NCBI GenBank assembly: GCA_008360975.2
Contig: CM039182.1
Coordinates: 29,392,566 to 29,456,565, forward strand
Length of the DNA: 64,000 bases
Source: Lichenostomus cassidix
Taxonomy: Eukaryota > Chordata > Aves > Passeriformes > Meliphagidae
Direction: 5' to 3'
Both the position numbers and the translations under genes were made by a program. The notes below the pieces were generated by a model. That model was not told the DNA's origin. It saw nothing but the letters and a program-made list of their open reading frames with translations, and searched no databases. Positions 42,101 to 53,652 of this stretch are shown in pieces; positions within the stretch are counted from its first letter, which is position 1; each line of letters starts with the position of its first letter.

Positions 42101-45100
42101 ACATGGATGTTAAAGGAACAAACTCAGTAAAGTCAGTTCATCAATAACCATGACAGGAGTAAAATGGCACAAACAGATCTGAAATTCTTGCTATTTTTGT
42201 TTTATAAAAGCAGTTCAGGTGACCTGCAGCCATGATTTTACAGTAACCATATTTCCAGCTATCAGGAAGTGTATTATTTTAGGCTTAAAATCCTAAACTG
42301 GCAGTTTTCTTTATACTGCTCTGCCTAGAATGAAAAATTTTAGATGAAGGGCAAAAAAACCCACTGAGCTGTGTTTCTTCCATCTGTATAGTTACAAAGG
42401 GAAGGAAAACAAGGGAAAAGCACACATAAGTAACTACCAGGTTCTGTCCTGATCAAGATAATACCTTCATTGTGTCCATTATAAATGTTGTCATGATTTT
42501 GGTTCAAATTCTGGCCTGAAACAATGAAGACCATGAAATAGATATTTGCTACTTATTGAGAATGTTATGGGAATAACACAAATATTTTATACAAGGGTTG
42601 CAGTATGTCTCTAACAAATACTATCTAGCCATAACAATCTGGCAGATGGACTGTTGAAACAATTGTTACTGGGGAGAGGTTCTGACAGGAAGATTAATAT
42701 CCCAAAATACATTTTTTTTCAGGTCTCCTTTCAGAAAGGCTTTCTTTTTTACAATTTATTGCAGAAGGACAGTGTGATGGGGGAGGTGGAGGTTTCCCTG
42801 TGTGTGCCTTTCCCTGAGGGCTTCACTGAGGAAGAATTATTGTAAATTCACAATATGCTCTGCAGAGCCAAAAGACACAAGAGGATTCTATGGGGACAAG
42901 CTGAAGATTATTCCCATATCATTCCCTTTCTTTGTCCATTTTTTGGACTGTCTAATTCTAGCACATGAGTGTGAAAGGCTACATCTACCTAGGAAATCAA
43001 GTTTAGATGTTGGCAATGACCCAGATATTGCAGCTCAGACATATGTACACTGCTAAATTTGTAGAATTCCTTGTATGGCTTTCTGCCACTGTACTACTAG
43101 CATGAAAATCTCTATGAAATTTCTTTTTAATGTAACAACATATTGATCACTAGATATTACAGTGACTTTTCTAAATGAACAATTACAAGATAATAACTTC
43201 CATTCTTCTATGAGCTACTGGTGGAATTCAATAATTTTCTCTTTTGTCTCTTTTTGCAGATTTTTTAAAATGCTTTCTTTTTCTTCCAAATTTCTCCTTA
43301 TCTCCTTATCAATTGCTCTTCAATAACTACTTCTTTTAACAATTGGCTTATTGTTATTTCTGGACTTCCTTATTTCCTGTGCTTATTACCTTTGCTTTTC
43401 ACCAGTTTTATCTTTCTGATCTGTTCTGGTTGCATTTCTAGGAAAGTACTGTATGAATCCCACTTTTGGAAAGTAAGATTTAAACATTTCTATGACTCTA
43501 ATAAATTATCACACGACTCTTTGTTATTGAACATCTCAATATTGTACAGAGATGCTTAATTATTCTATCAGATAAGGAATGAATAAATGCACCAAGAACA
43601 ACATGGTGTTGTATTATTATTTAGCACACAAAACACTATGTCACATATCCTGATCTGATTGAATTGGGGAACTGAATGTGACTCAGAATAAACTCAGTTA
43701 ATATTATTATAACTATTTAAATTTTTAGTAGGTATGTTTACCAGGAGACAAACAAACAAAAAAGAAAATAGAAAATTTGACAGAGTTGTTACATTTCATT
43801 CAACAAGGTAACTTCAATAACTGAATCAACCTTTAGCTGCAGCTTCTGATTCTTTTAGGCTTGAGGTAGAAACAAATACAGGAATTACTTCTTTCATCTT
43901 TGGAAACTCACTTAAAACATATCACACTGGCCTTGGGACATTATGCAGACCACAGGCCACCTTAAACAAGCCTGAAGGTCAGCTGAAAGGTTCAGATAGA
44001 CCAACATGCAGCTGTTTGTCTTTCTTAACATGGATGAGATCATCTCACCCAATTTCTGTGCTTATTGCTTCATTTCTTTTCAAATCCTTCTCTACTCCAA
44101 AATATTGTCATAAGTTCCTCGAAAGGACTGTAAACTACTTTTAAAACATCATCTATCATGCTGCACAGTACTAGGGAAACCTCACCCTTAACTTTGTAAG
44201 GTAAAAGAGCCCAGATTCAAACTTAACAAGTGTGGACTCAGGGAATTCTTACAAAAGGAATCCTGGATGAAAAATTAATGTTTGCTGGAGTTTTGCTGAC
44301 TCTAGGACATACCTATTAGTAAGTCTTCCTTATGAAAGAAACTGTGAACTGGGTCCAGATATACACCCTCAGAAACAATAAACAGTATTTTATATCTCTG
44401 AAATGTGCAATTTTTAATCTCTGTCAGTTTAGGTTACAGATCCATAGATTATTTAGAGAAAATGGTCATGGAAAAAAAGCTCTTCTAAAGCTCCATGGTA
44501 TCTTGATGATGCAATCCATTGTAGTGCCAGGATTATAAGAATATTTGTGCAAAACATTGAAGAAACAGTTCTGCCACTGTTGTGCTGAGATTACCAGAAT
44601 TGCTAAGAACACTGACATAAAAAAACTGGTGATGTGCAGGTTTCAAAGCTGGTTTTATCCAGTGTTTTTATAAGATAATACACTAAAAATAAGCATTTCT
44701 TTCTAAAAGATCTTTTATTGCAAAGAATGCCCATGATAACTCCTATCCACTCCAGTATTTTGTCATTTATTTACAAAGTTATATACAGAATCTAAAATAC
44801 AAATAATCCATGAGGCATCATTCCTTAGAAGAAACAGAACAGCTATTTTTTTTTCCACTGGACAGAAAGTTTTCTAACTCAGTATCTTCAGTATTTAGTA
44901 TCTTTATTATTGTAAACAGAAAAATATTTAAAGGACATTCTGAACTGCAAAAGAGCACACTAGACACCTGCTGTTCTTTTGCATGTCTATAACATAAAAA
45001 TAATTTAAGAGACAGCTTCTGCATAGCTGAGATTGTTAAAATCTTACTTTTCAGACAACACCCGAGGCTCTACACTGAAGCTGATGCTAGATAGCTCATT

Positions 45101-45822
45101 GAGAAAATTAACATGTGGGTCACTATAACTGAGGAGCTAAACATTTATCTAGCATGCAGGGCACATTGATTTGAAGGCTTTCATAAGACTCATTACAAGC
45201 AAGTGTTAAATACTAAAAGTTAGTCTGTGAGCCAGACAGAATTCAGAGAACCAGAGATAATAAGCTATAAAGATGATATGTAGCTAGCAACAGTTGTGGC
45301 TTGCTTAGGGATACATGTAAACACAGTCTGGTTAGGACACTTAACAGGATAAACGTAGAAAAAAATAGAAAGGATAAAGCAAACAATACATCAAATGGTT
45401 TGTGGGCAGTTTCCAGTACATGCATGTTCTCTGTTAATGCTATGGAGAAATAACATGACAGGACTACTATATGCAGAATAAAAGCATTCAAGTTTTTCCC
45501 ACTGAAGAGATACCTGCTCCTGTCACCCCTTCTCCAGTGTTATAATTTGTTCTATGTAACGTGGCAGCTCTCTGGATCCATGCTGGCTTTAATTCTTCAA
45601 AGACAGTTGTTTCCCTACCTTCCTGCCCTAACAGACTCACGGTCTGCTCTCCTCTCTTCACTTCCTCAGGTGTCTCAGTCAGAGCTGAAATTTAAAAAAA
45701 GAAATATTGGTGGAATGACAGAACATTGTAGTCACTCTGGATGGGAAAAGATGTTAGAAGTCTAAATTACAAAACCTATAATAATGAAATTGCTCAATGA
45801 GAAACAGCATCTAGGAGTAAGC

Positions 45823-45910
45823 CCCGATCAGGTTGTCTGGGGAGGCTGCAGTCTCCCACTGACAGAAGGCTATAAATGATGGGTAGGGCAATTAGCTGTC
45901 AGGGATGACA
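45823..45910 (+). mobile_element. Degenerate CR1 LINE fragment
   Basis: The sequence GATCAGGTTGTCTGGGGAGG, then CTGCAGTCTCC, and later AGCTGTCAGGGATGAC resembles the CR1 region that usually reads CAGGYTGCCCAGRGAGG...GAGTCTCC...CTGTCAGGGATGC, a few hundred bases before the CR1 3' end. It is strongly diverged, and both ends fade into unique sequence. Confidence 0.6.
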
Positions 45911-48900
45911 AAAGCTCAGCTCACTGTGCTTTGGAGAACTATGGACTCAATGAGTGACTGCATTTTGTATCATGTCAATGAAAACCATTTGAATGAAACT
46001 AACACAGACCAGAATTTTATTCTCAAGCAGACTATTTCCTGAGCAGGTATTAAAATCACTGTGTTTGGGCTTTCTTATTTCTTTGTTCTTGTCTATTATT
46101 AATTATACATAAAGTTTGTGGAAATCTCTCTGTGTAATTATACAGACGTCATATTGGTTTTAGCCTTGGTCTTTGGCATTTAGATGTCTTTGTATCTATT
46201 TACTACTTTTTTAATATTCTTCTCTTTATATACCCACTAGATTCGATTGGAAGTCCTAATAAAATGAGAAATAATAGAATTTCCATTGATACAATACCTG
46301 TAGCTCACATCAGTCATGGTAAGGTTTTATAAGATTAAATTAAAATGCATGACACCTAAACTTATTTATTAAAATTAGCTCAGATTTCTTTTCACAGAAA
46401 TTAAACTCTGGCATGGAAACAGCATTGTCATGTCTAATTTAGATAATTTTTTTTACTCATTAGTCTTACTTTGTGTATACCCTTTCCTCTTAATGAGAGC
46501 AGAAAGAGAATTTGCAGCCTACTGAGTCAGCCATCATAATTGTAAGCTTGTTTCAGGACCTCTCAAACCACAGGTTTTGTTAAAATTATAAGCCAATTGA
46601 GCAGCAAAGCCCTGTTAATAAACAGAGTTCAGTAGTGTTTTTAAAGCAGAAGTAAAATGATCAGCTCTTTATGTATTTGTTATGTGAATAAGAGAACAAA
46701 AGTTCTAGATGCAGCAAGATTGTAATAGTGGTGCAGCTGGATCATATGCTGCCCACATTTTCTGATTGTCATGGTGATTTATTGCTGTGACCAAAACCTT
46801 CCTGCTTCTGCATACTAGTAATTTTAGGATATTTGGAACATCTATGACCAAAAGCATTGCAAATGTTTTCTGAGGTTATATCTGTACTAGTAAATTTAAC
46901 AAGAGTTGTGGAACTTCCAGGATGTTAAAACTCAACCATTGGTAGATTTAAATTGTTAGAATAATTCTTTAGACAGATCCATCATGTTCCCACATGATTC
47001 CCAGGGGCAGTTCAGGGGCTAGCACAGGCCAGTGGCTGTTTGCAGTTTGCATCCAATCCCCTTAGTTTGGAAACTAAAAAGATATAATAGTCTGGATCTG
47101 ATTTCTTGTGTGCCAGTGAGCCTTAGTGGCAGGGGAGGATCCTGGGAACATAATGTTTGTTGATCCTGATGATTCGACTGTAAGAAACATCACACAATGC
47201 ATGCAAAATCACTATTTTTCTTTTAATAAGTTTGTAGTTGCAGACATAATTCTTTGTATATTCATGTAACAAACAGAAACCGACTCCATCAACAAGGAAG
47301 GAGGGGAGAAAGATGGAGTGGCTGTCAGTCATGCAGGTGTCCAACTGCTGCTGTCTTGGTTGAGAGGTTCTGTTGGGTCACCCTGACTTGCCCTTGGGAA
47401 GAGATGACTTGTTACCACTGATTGATGTCTCCCAGGACTTGATTGGGAGTGGATTATGTTGGATTAAACTAATGAGTGCCTTTTTACTTTTCAGGACAAA
47501 AACCAAGGTCCTTGGGCATACTAATGGAAGATTATTTTAGTTATAAAATAAAATTTAATTTTAATGCTTGTGGGAAAAGAGGACTGATTAAAGTTTTAGG
47601 CAGGCAACTTTCATTCAAGTTGCTTGCTATATCTGTAGCTTTTCAGAACTACTTGGTTTCAGATTAAAAAAAGTTCTCTTGAACAGAGAGGCAGTTACTG
47701 CATAAACTTGTTCTCTTCTACTTGTTTCTGCATATGAGAAAAAAACCTGAGAATAGTAAGCAATGTACTGACCTTTACACTTACTCTATAATAATATTGT
47801 TCCTTTATCCCTGTACTTACAGGTGCAATATGCTTTTTTGTTTCATATATCATGGGATCATGATCCTGCCTAACAGATGATTCTTACTAATTTCTCAAAC
47901 TTTTTCCAAGTTGAAAAATCTTGAGCACAGTCTTTAAATGTGCTTTTTGTCCACTCAAGAATTTTTGGGGGGCTCTGTTGGAACAATTGAGACTATAGAT
48001 TACTTTGGATTAGTGCAAGCCAATGAATTTAAAATAATTAAAACTCCATTATTAACCATGACGTTTTAGCAGGAACCACTAGGTGAGGATTATATTCTAC
48101 TTGCCCAAATAGTTCATATTTTTCATCTTTTATATGGCTCTTTAACTTCTGGAAATGCTCCCCAAGTTAAATATTCAAGGAAAACTGGGTGTGATTTTAA
48201 ACACTAACATATCAGAAGCACCTGCAAGGGTAGTGGGAGTGGGTGTCTGGATGGGAAAAAAGAAAAAGAATGTAATTGTTCTGTCCTGTTGAGAAAAATA
48301 TAAATAGCAGGGTGGAAGAAGGGGAAGTTTCTTGTCAATCCCATTTTCCCATTAAAACTGTAGACAGTTCAATTAGTACCTGCAAATGAGGCTAATGTAA
48401 CATTAGTCCCATTACTCACTTTCTTTGTTCTTTATATAATTATTTCTGGTTTAGTTTTAAAACGTGGGGTAGAATCTCCCTCAACAATCCTTGTTTCTCA
48501 CAGTGAGATATTCGTATGACCTTCCCAGTCCCCAAAGAATCTGTACATAGGCAATTCACTGACTCTCATTCAACTTCCACTGATGATTACTTCCCTGAAG
48601 TGAATAGGGAGCCATCTGAGTTGCCACAGATATCCTTTCTTAGCAGAACACAGAAAATAACACCTAAATCACCAATAGTTCTGTATATCCATAAAATCCA
48701 ACATGCATAAATCACAGTTTTAAATCACAATCCTCTTTCCATGTCTCCAGGGAAGCAGAAAAGAAATAGCAGATAACGAGACTAGATTTCTTCTGTGTTA
48801 TTTGCACTGCAAACAGCTAGAACAAGTCAGCACATAGAATTAAGCTGAGGGAAGTAAAACTTTGGCCACAGACAGAAAGAGTAGGATAAAAGCTAGAAAT

Positions 48901-51010
48901 GAGTCAGAGATGACCCTACGATAGCAAGCAGTGTTTATAATTCTTATAAATTCCTCCCAAATGACAAGATTTTTGTTGGTCTCATAGTGACCCGGTGAAA
49001 CTCCAGCTTGTTCAGGAATTTCTGTTTAGTAAAACAGCCCCTAGCTTATGAAATGAGTGAGGGACCAGGAGACAGAGCTTAGGAGGGGGCAGGAAATGCA
49101 AAAATGAGGCAGAATTTGGAATTGTGTGGAATAAAACTATATGGCTCATTTTGGAGTTAGGGCAGCAGGTGTGACTGCTGATAAGTGAGAGCTCTGGAAG
49201 TTTCAGAGAATGATAACTGCAAAACATGCTGGATACTGGACCTCACACATGCTGGAGACAGGGAAAGGCACAGTTCACTACACATTTTTCTTAAAAATCT
49301 CGTCATTGATTGGCATCACAATTCACGTCTGTAAGGGCAAAAATGCTGTATTTGAGCATGAGGAGAAAAGTGATTACTAGTGGTTTGAGATAATTTATTA
49401 CAGGAAGATGTGTATTTTAGCTTAGACCTAGTAAAACACCCTGGTACTAAAATGAGAAGAGATATTATCATAGATAAAATGAGAAGAGATGAGAGTACTA
49501 TATACATGAAAGTGATCTCCTTAGGAATTAAACCTTTTTTTAATTGTTCACATGACATTAACCACAGTCACCTTTTGCAAGACCAAACATATTATTAAAC
49601 ATGACAAAATACTAGTTCAAATAATAATAATAATAATAAAAAGTCCAACAAAAACACACACTGTAAAGGAGGTTCTAAGATTGCTGAATCAAGGTTGTAT
49701 AGTTTTTCTTGTTTTACACTCAATGTGAGGCAAGATCTCTACTGTACCCAAATTATAAAATAGAAAATACTGAGACAATCATTAGGCAAAGAGACAATAA
49801 GAACATTGGATGAGGACAGATTTACAAAAATTATAGGTAAATTTTAGAAATTTTTAGTTAACTGTCTAAAAGGCCCCATAATGCATTACATTCTCCATGC
49901 ATTCTGCAATTCTCTGTGTACTGAACATCTGAAATCTCATATTTGTTGTCAAATAGGTGGCTTTCCCATTGGAGTGGATTTCTAACAGGCAATGGATTGG
50001 ACTAAAAATATAAAGAAAACGTGGCTTCTGCCTAGCAGCACAAATTCACCTTACTCTCCAAATTAGGGAGCTAACAGTAACCACAGTACCTTGCGGTGCC
50101 ATGCAATTCCCGTGGCCCCAGAAGGAAACTGGGAGATGAAGTCCATTGCTCCTTCCTTCTTCAGGTAACCCCCAATAGATTTGGAGCTAGCAAATAAGAC
50201 AGCATAATTACAGGTGTCTCTTCTACCTAGGTAGCACAAGACATCAAGAAACCATTGTGATCTTGAGGCCAGTGGAGAATAAGAACTCACTAGGGGCTTT
50301 GCTCAATCTCAAAGTGAATAAATAAAAGAATGGAAGCAAATTAAAAATTAGAAGAAGAGGAACCATGAACAATGACTGCAAGCTTTCAGCACAAAGATAA
50401 TGTAAGTGAAGAACGAAAGCAGCGCAGCGATTTATGTTGTATGGAGTGATCACAGCCCACTTGTGTTCACAGAGAAAGAAACCTGTGAATAGGAAGAGGA
50501 TCGGGCTGAAAAGAGCACTGAAAGGGACTGGGAAGTTTAGGCTGGAAGAAACTCAGTGCTTCCATAGATGGATGTGTTTGGAGTGAAGAAAGTGCATGAA
50601 TTTCCAGTTTCAGCCCTAAAATCAAAAGAAGAAAGGGGCTGGAAAAGAGAAGGAAGTTTCACATGTACAACATTGCCTGCCTATTTTTTCTAGGATGCTG
50701 GAGTGGTCTTGTGAAGAGAGATGAGAGTGAAGAGGAGAGGGAAAGAAGAAAAAAGCCACCAAAAAGTTGGTGTCCTCTGTAAAAGTGTTTGGCCAGGAAG
50801 TTGTCAGGACTATGATTGCAAGGCATTGACCTCAAAAAGGAGAAGGTCCTCTTACTATATTTTTTAAAAAATGTTGCTCTCTGTAGACTGATTTTTTCAA
50901 AACATCATTTGACAAATCCCTGGCATTTGACAAGCCCACTAGCATCGTTAAGGTTTAGTCAAATTAATTTTATCTGCCTGTTGCGGCTTCAGTGTACTTT
51001 GCCCCTGGCA
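45911..51010. other. Intergenic AT-rich DNA next to the AHR promoter
   Basis: No gene recognised. There is a short (AAT)6 repeat at 49620-49637. Base composition shifts sharply at about 51,010-51,050, where the CpG island starts. The stretch lies 1.5-6.5 kb upstream of the presumed AHR start and is a natural place for proximal enhancers, but no motif cluster stands out. Confidence 0.65.
49620..49637. repeat. (AAT)6 microsatellite
   Basis: Six perfect AAT units, running into a short A tract. Confidence 0.85.
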
Positions 51011-51362
51011 TAGGAACCCAGAGAACTAAGCCCGAGCAATTAAGCTGATAACCGAGAGTGCGTTCTGCTGCCCAATATGCAGAAGGACCCGGCGAGGCCC
51101 CAAGGGACCCCCAAGCCGCTGTGCCGCGGGGTGGGCGCTGCGCTCAGCCCCAGGCTTTTGCCGCACGGTAATACCGGAGGCACCGCCATCGCCCCCGCGG
51201 GCAGAGCGGAGCCCGTGTAACCGGGGCTCCAGTACGCGGCGAAAGAAGGGGAGAAGCCCTCGCCGCCCGTGCGATGCTGACAGCCCCGCCAGCCCCTGCG
51301 AACGGGCAGGCAGAGCAGCACCACGGACACTGCCTCGGCCTCCCGCCCGCTGGGCGCGGGTG

Positions 51363-51472
51363 CACCGCACCGCACCGCACCGCTCCGCACCGCACCGCTC
51401 CGCTCCGCACCGCACCGCACCGCACCGCTCCGCTCCGCTCCGCACCGCACCGCACCGCTCCGCACCGCACCG
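51363..51472. repeat. 22-copy pentamer array, CACCG/CTCCG
   Basis: Twenty-two consecutive five-base units without a length change, 15 of them CACCG and 7 CTCCG (units 5, 8, 9, 14, 15, 16 and 20). Every unit carries a CpG, giving 22 evenly spaced CpGs. It lies about 1 kb upstream of the YY1/TISU element. One strand is C-rich and free of G except in the CpGs, so it is strongly strand-asymmetric. The interspersed pattern of variant units suggests repeated unequal exchange or slippage. Confidence 0.97.
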
Positions 51473-52147
51473 CCGGGGCTGAGCCCGCAGCTCTGGTCGC
51501 GCTCCGGTGGCGGGGTAGGGCCGTCCCCACGGGGCGCGGGTGCGTCGGAAAGGGAGAAAAGGGTGCTCTTCCCAACTCTCGTCTCAGCCGTGACGGCGAG
51601 CAACCTGTGTTTGCACAGGGCGACTCCCAGGCTCTCAAGTCTAGCGCTGAGACAAAATTTATTGCGGTTTTTCCAGGGGAGGGAAGAGCTGTGATGCTTG
51701 CGGCAGCGGCTGCGAAAGGGACAGTAGCGAGAGAACGAACGGGCGGGAGAAGCGACAGCGGGTCAGAGCGGCACCGGGGCTCTCCTCGGACTGTTTTACT
51801 AGTCAGCAGTTTGGCGGTAACTTTCCGATGTAGCTCCTTTCCTTTGAAACAAGTGTTCAGCCGAAAATGTCAGTGTAATAACTCAGAGCTTCATCACCTA
51901 ATGAGACATGAGCCGCGTCCGCGGTCACCGAGACCCGCCGGTCGTCCCGGTGGTTGGCGAGCGACAGACAGCCTTGCCCCCAGTGATTCCCGTTCTGTCC
52001 CCAGGTGTCCTGCTGTCCTTGTCCTCGGTGGAGCCCGGCGCCTTTCCGCTTCTCCCCCAACAACCCCCTATTTTGGGCTCTCGAGTGTTATTTTGGGTTC
52101 CTCTGCAGGGGCGACCTGCGGCTGTGACGGGTCTGCCCGACGGAGGA

Positions 52148-52173
52148 GGGAGGTGGGGGGGAAAGGGGGCGGG
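52148..52173 (+). promoter_or_regulatory. AHR: Potential G-quadruplex with GC box
   Basis: Four G runs (3, 7, 5 and 3) are separated by loops of 4, 3 and 1 bases, meeting the G3+N1-7 rule on the strand that is sense for AHR. The last two runs form a GC box (GGGGGCGGGA, 52165-52174) that Sp1-family proteins could bind. It is about 280 bp upstream of the YY1/TISU element. Formation in cells is not shown by the sequence. Confidence 0.55.
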
Positions 52174-52449
52174 AGAGAGACGGACACGAGCCTCACTGTG
52201 TCACTGAGCTGGTGTCATTTGTCTCTCAACCTGAACGCTGTGATTTTTTTTCCCGCCACGATTATTTTTCTCTTGTTGGGGCTACACGAGCGCTCGGAGC
52301 TGACCTTCCTTCTCACTGGCCGCGGGCGCCCCGCGCATCGCTCCCCGGCCACCCGAGGCGCGGTGTTTTTCCGTCTCCCCATCCCATCCCCATCCCGGAG
52401 CGCTCCCCCCGCCGCCGCGCCTGTCCTGCCTCTCCTCGCCTGACCTTCC

Positions 52450-52461
52450 CAACATGGCGGC
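52450..52461 (+). promoter_or_regulatory. AHR: YY1 / TISU element (SAASATGGCGGC)
   Basis: CAACATGGCGGC fits the TISU consensus SAASATGGCGGC at every position, and its inner part fits the YY1 consensus AANATGGCGGC in the sense orientation. TISU elements sit just downstream of transcription starts, often within some 5-30 nt. They act both as a YY1-binding core-promoter element and as an initiator that lets ribosomes start at an AUG very close to the cap. The location suggests an AHR transcription start near 52,420-52,445. That start is an inference; no transcript data are available here. Confidence 0.7.
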
Positions 52462-52618
52462 GCGGCCGCCCCTGCTCCCTCCGCCCGCCGCGGCCGCCAG
52501 GGGCCTCCCCGGCGAGGGGGCGGTGGCGGCTGTCAGCCGGGCGGGGCGGGACCCGGCCGGGAGCGGGCGCGGGGCCGGGCCGGGCGGTGCGGGGCGGTCC
52601 CGGCGCCGCGCACACTGA
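52454..52618 (+). CDS. Upstream ORF in the AHR leader (54 codons)
   Basis: The ATG of the TISU element has an excellent Kozak context (A at -3, G at +4) and opens 54 codons followed by TGA at 52616-52618. The frame differs from AHR by one base, and the stop lies 451 nt before the AHR ATG, so the two do not overlap. The predicted peptide is rich in Ala, Pro, Gly and Arg with no known domain, which is expected for GC-rich leader sequence, so a regulatory rather than a protein role is more likely. I found no other ATG between this ORF and the AHR start. Whether it is translated depends on transcripts starting upstream of 52454. Confidence 0.45.
   Translation: MAARPPLLPPPAAAARGLPGEGAVAAVSRAGRDPAGSGRGAGPGGAGRSRRRAH
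52539..52551 (+). promoter_or_regulatory. AHR: GC box (Sp1/KLF site)
   Basis: GGGCGGGGCGGGA is two overlapping matches to the Sp1 core GGGCGG, in the densest part of the CpG island. If transcription starts near 52,430 this lies in the leader; if it starts further downstream, it is core promoter. Confidence 0.6.
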
Positions 52619-53069
52619 CAGGCGCTCGGCCAGCAGACGGCGGCCGCGCCGGGGTGCAGAGCCCGCCGCGCACCCTCCCACCGCCGCAGAGGAGCCGGCA
52701 GGGAGACGGCGTCGCCTCGGCGGGGAGACGCGGCGCGAGCGGCGCTGGAAAGCCCCGACCGCCCCCATACCTGTGCCCTCCGGGGGCGGCGAGTGGGTGT
52801 AGCCGCCGCCGATCACCTGGGATCCCGCCCCGCGGCGCCTCCGCCTCCCGTCCTCGCCCGCCCGGGGAAGGCGCCGCCGCCACTGCGAGCGAGCGAGCGA
52901 GCGCCGGGCGGCCGCGGGCAGCAGCAGCGGGGCCCCCGGGCAGCAGCAGCGCGGCGAGGGCTGCTCGGTGGGGCTCGCCCGCTCCCGGCAGCCGGGGCGA
53001 GGCGGGCAGGAGGGGCGGCGGCCCCCGGCCGGCGGCGCCCGCGGCGCGGGGCGCTAGAGCCGCGGCAGG

Positions 53070-53125
53070 ATGAACCCCAATGTCACCTACGCCAGTCGCA
53101 AGCGGCGGAAACCTGTGCAGAAAAT
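53070..53125 (+). CDS. AHR: Aryl hydrocarbon receptor, coding exon 1
   Basis: This exon encodes MNPNVTYASRKRRKPVQK plus two bases of codon 19. The product is a ligand-activated bHLH-PAS transcription factor held in the cytosol by HSP90/AIP; after ligand binding it enters the nucleus, pairs with ARNT and binds GCGTG elements at CYP1A and other genes. RKRRK (residues 10-14) is the first half of the bipartite nuclear localisation signal; Ser9 corresponds to human Ser12. The start is firm: A at -3, an in-frame TAG five codons upstream, and an N-terminus that I recall as the same in chicken AHR1. The exon ends at AT|GTAAGC, a good donor in phase 2. It lies within the CpG island. Compared with human AHR the N-terminus is three residues shorter. 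Confidence 0.95.
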
Positions 53126-53652
53126 GTAAGCGGTCCCGCGGGCGGGCGAGGGGCGAGGCAAAGAGGGGAAAGCGAGCGCCGGGCTTGCAGGGGGCGCGCC
53201 GTCCTGCCGCGCACCGCGCCGCGGGGGCCCGGCGGGGGCGGCCGTGGGGCGGTGCGGTGCCGGGGCGCCCCGGAGTGCTGGTGCCTCGGGGTGCCGCCGG
53301 GATTGTTGCTGCTTTCAGGGGTTTTTCCCCCCCACCCCAAAAAAAGACGAAGGGAGTGTCGGGGCGCCGAGGGTCGGGGCGGTGGAAGGAGGGAGCGGTG
53401 CGGGCAGCGCGGCGCAGCCGGCTGACCTAGATTGGGAGGCATCTGAGGTGACGGCTCCGCGCGGTGGCTGCGCTCGCCCCGCCGGGCTGGGCGCCGCGCT
53501 CCCCCTGCGCTCCCGCTGCGCGCCGCTGCCGCCGCCGGCCCGCTCAGGTGTGTGTGCGGGAGCGCGGGCTCCGAGCCGGGAAAGGCTCGACGCTTCCCAC
53601 CGGGGAGGGCCTGAACCCCCGGCTTCAACCTCCGCTTTAGCCCTCCGCTACC

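Larger units (their letters stand above)
29700..45822. other. Intergenic AT-rich DNA, 16 kb without a gene
   Basis: No gene, RNA gene or transposon could be recognised. It holds two simple-repeat tracts (34861-34952, 36075-36124), a G-rich patch near 30316-30334 and scattered homopolymers. Open frames near 35319-35744 (-) and 40446-40784 (-) are the longest, but both lack any recognisable domain. Conserved enhancers may exist but cannot be judged from one sequence. Confidence 0.65.
52430..53069 (+). other. AHR: Putative AHR 5' untranslated leader
   Basis: The leader is inferred to run from just upstream of the TISU element to the base before the AHR start codon, roughly 630 nt. As far as I recall, mammalian AHR leaders are also several hundred bases long. 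It is extremely GC-rich, holds a uORF, a short GAGC repeat at about 52886-52900 and two CAGCAGCAGC clusters near 52919-52950. An in-frame TAG lies at 53055-53057, so no N-terminal extension is possible. The 5' end is uncertain, and starts further downstream are possible. Confidence 0.5.

Noticed and set aside
51026..51638. Overlapping - strand open frames of 139-187 codons
   Set aside because: Three frames are open at once over the same pentamer array, which shows composition rather than coding. No splice or homology support.
51274..52443. A 389-codon open frame on the + strand across the CpG island
   Set aside because: Its length comes from GC-rich sequence with few stops and from the CACCG/CTCCG array. 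It has no domain, runs through the promoter, and other frames and the opposite strand are equally open.
53080..53430. A frame starting at an ATG inside AHR exon 1
   Set aside because: It is out of frame with AHR, reads through the GTAAGC donor into the intron and has no homology. The AHR ATG at 53070 has an in-frame upstream stop and family support.
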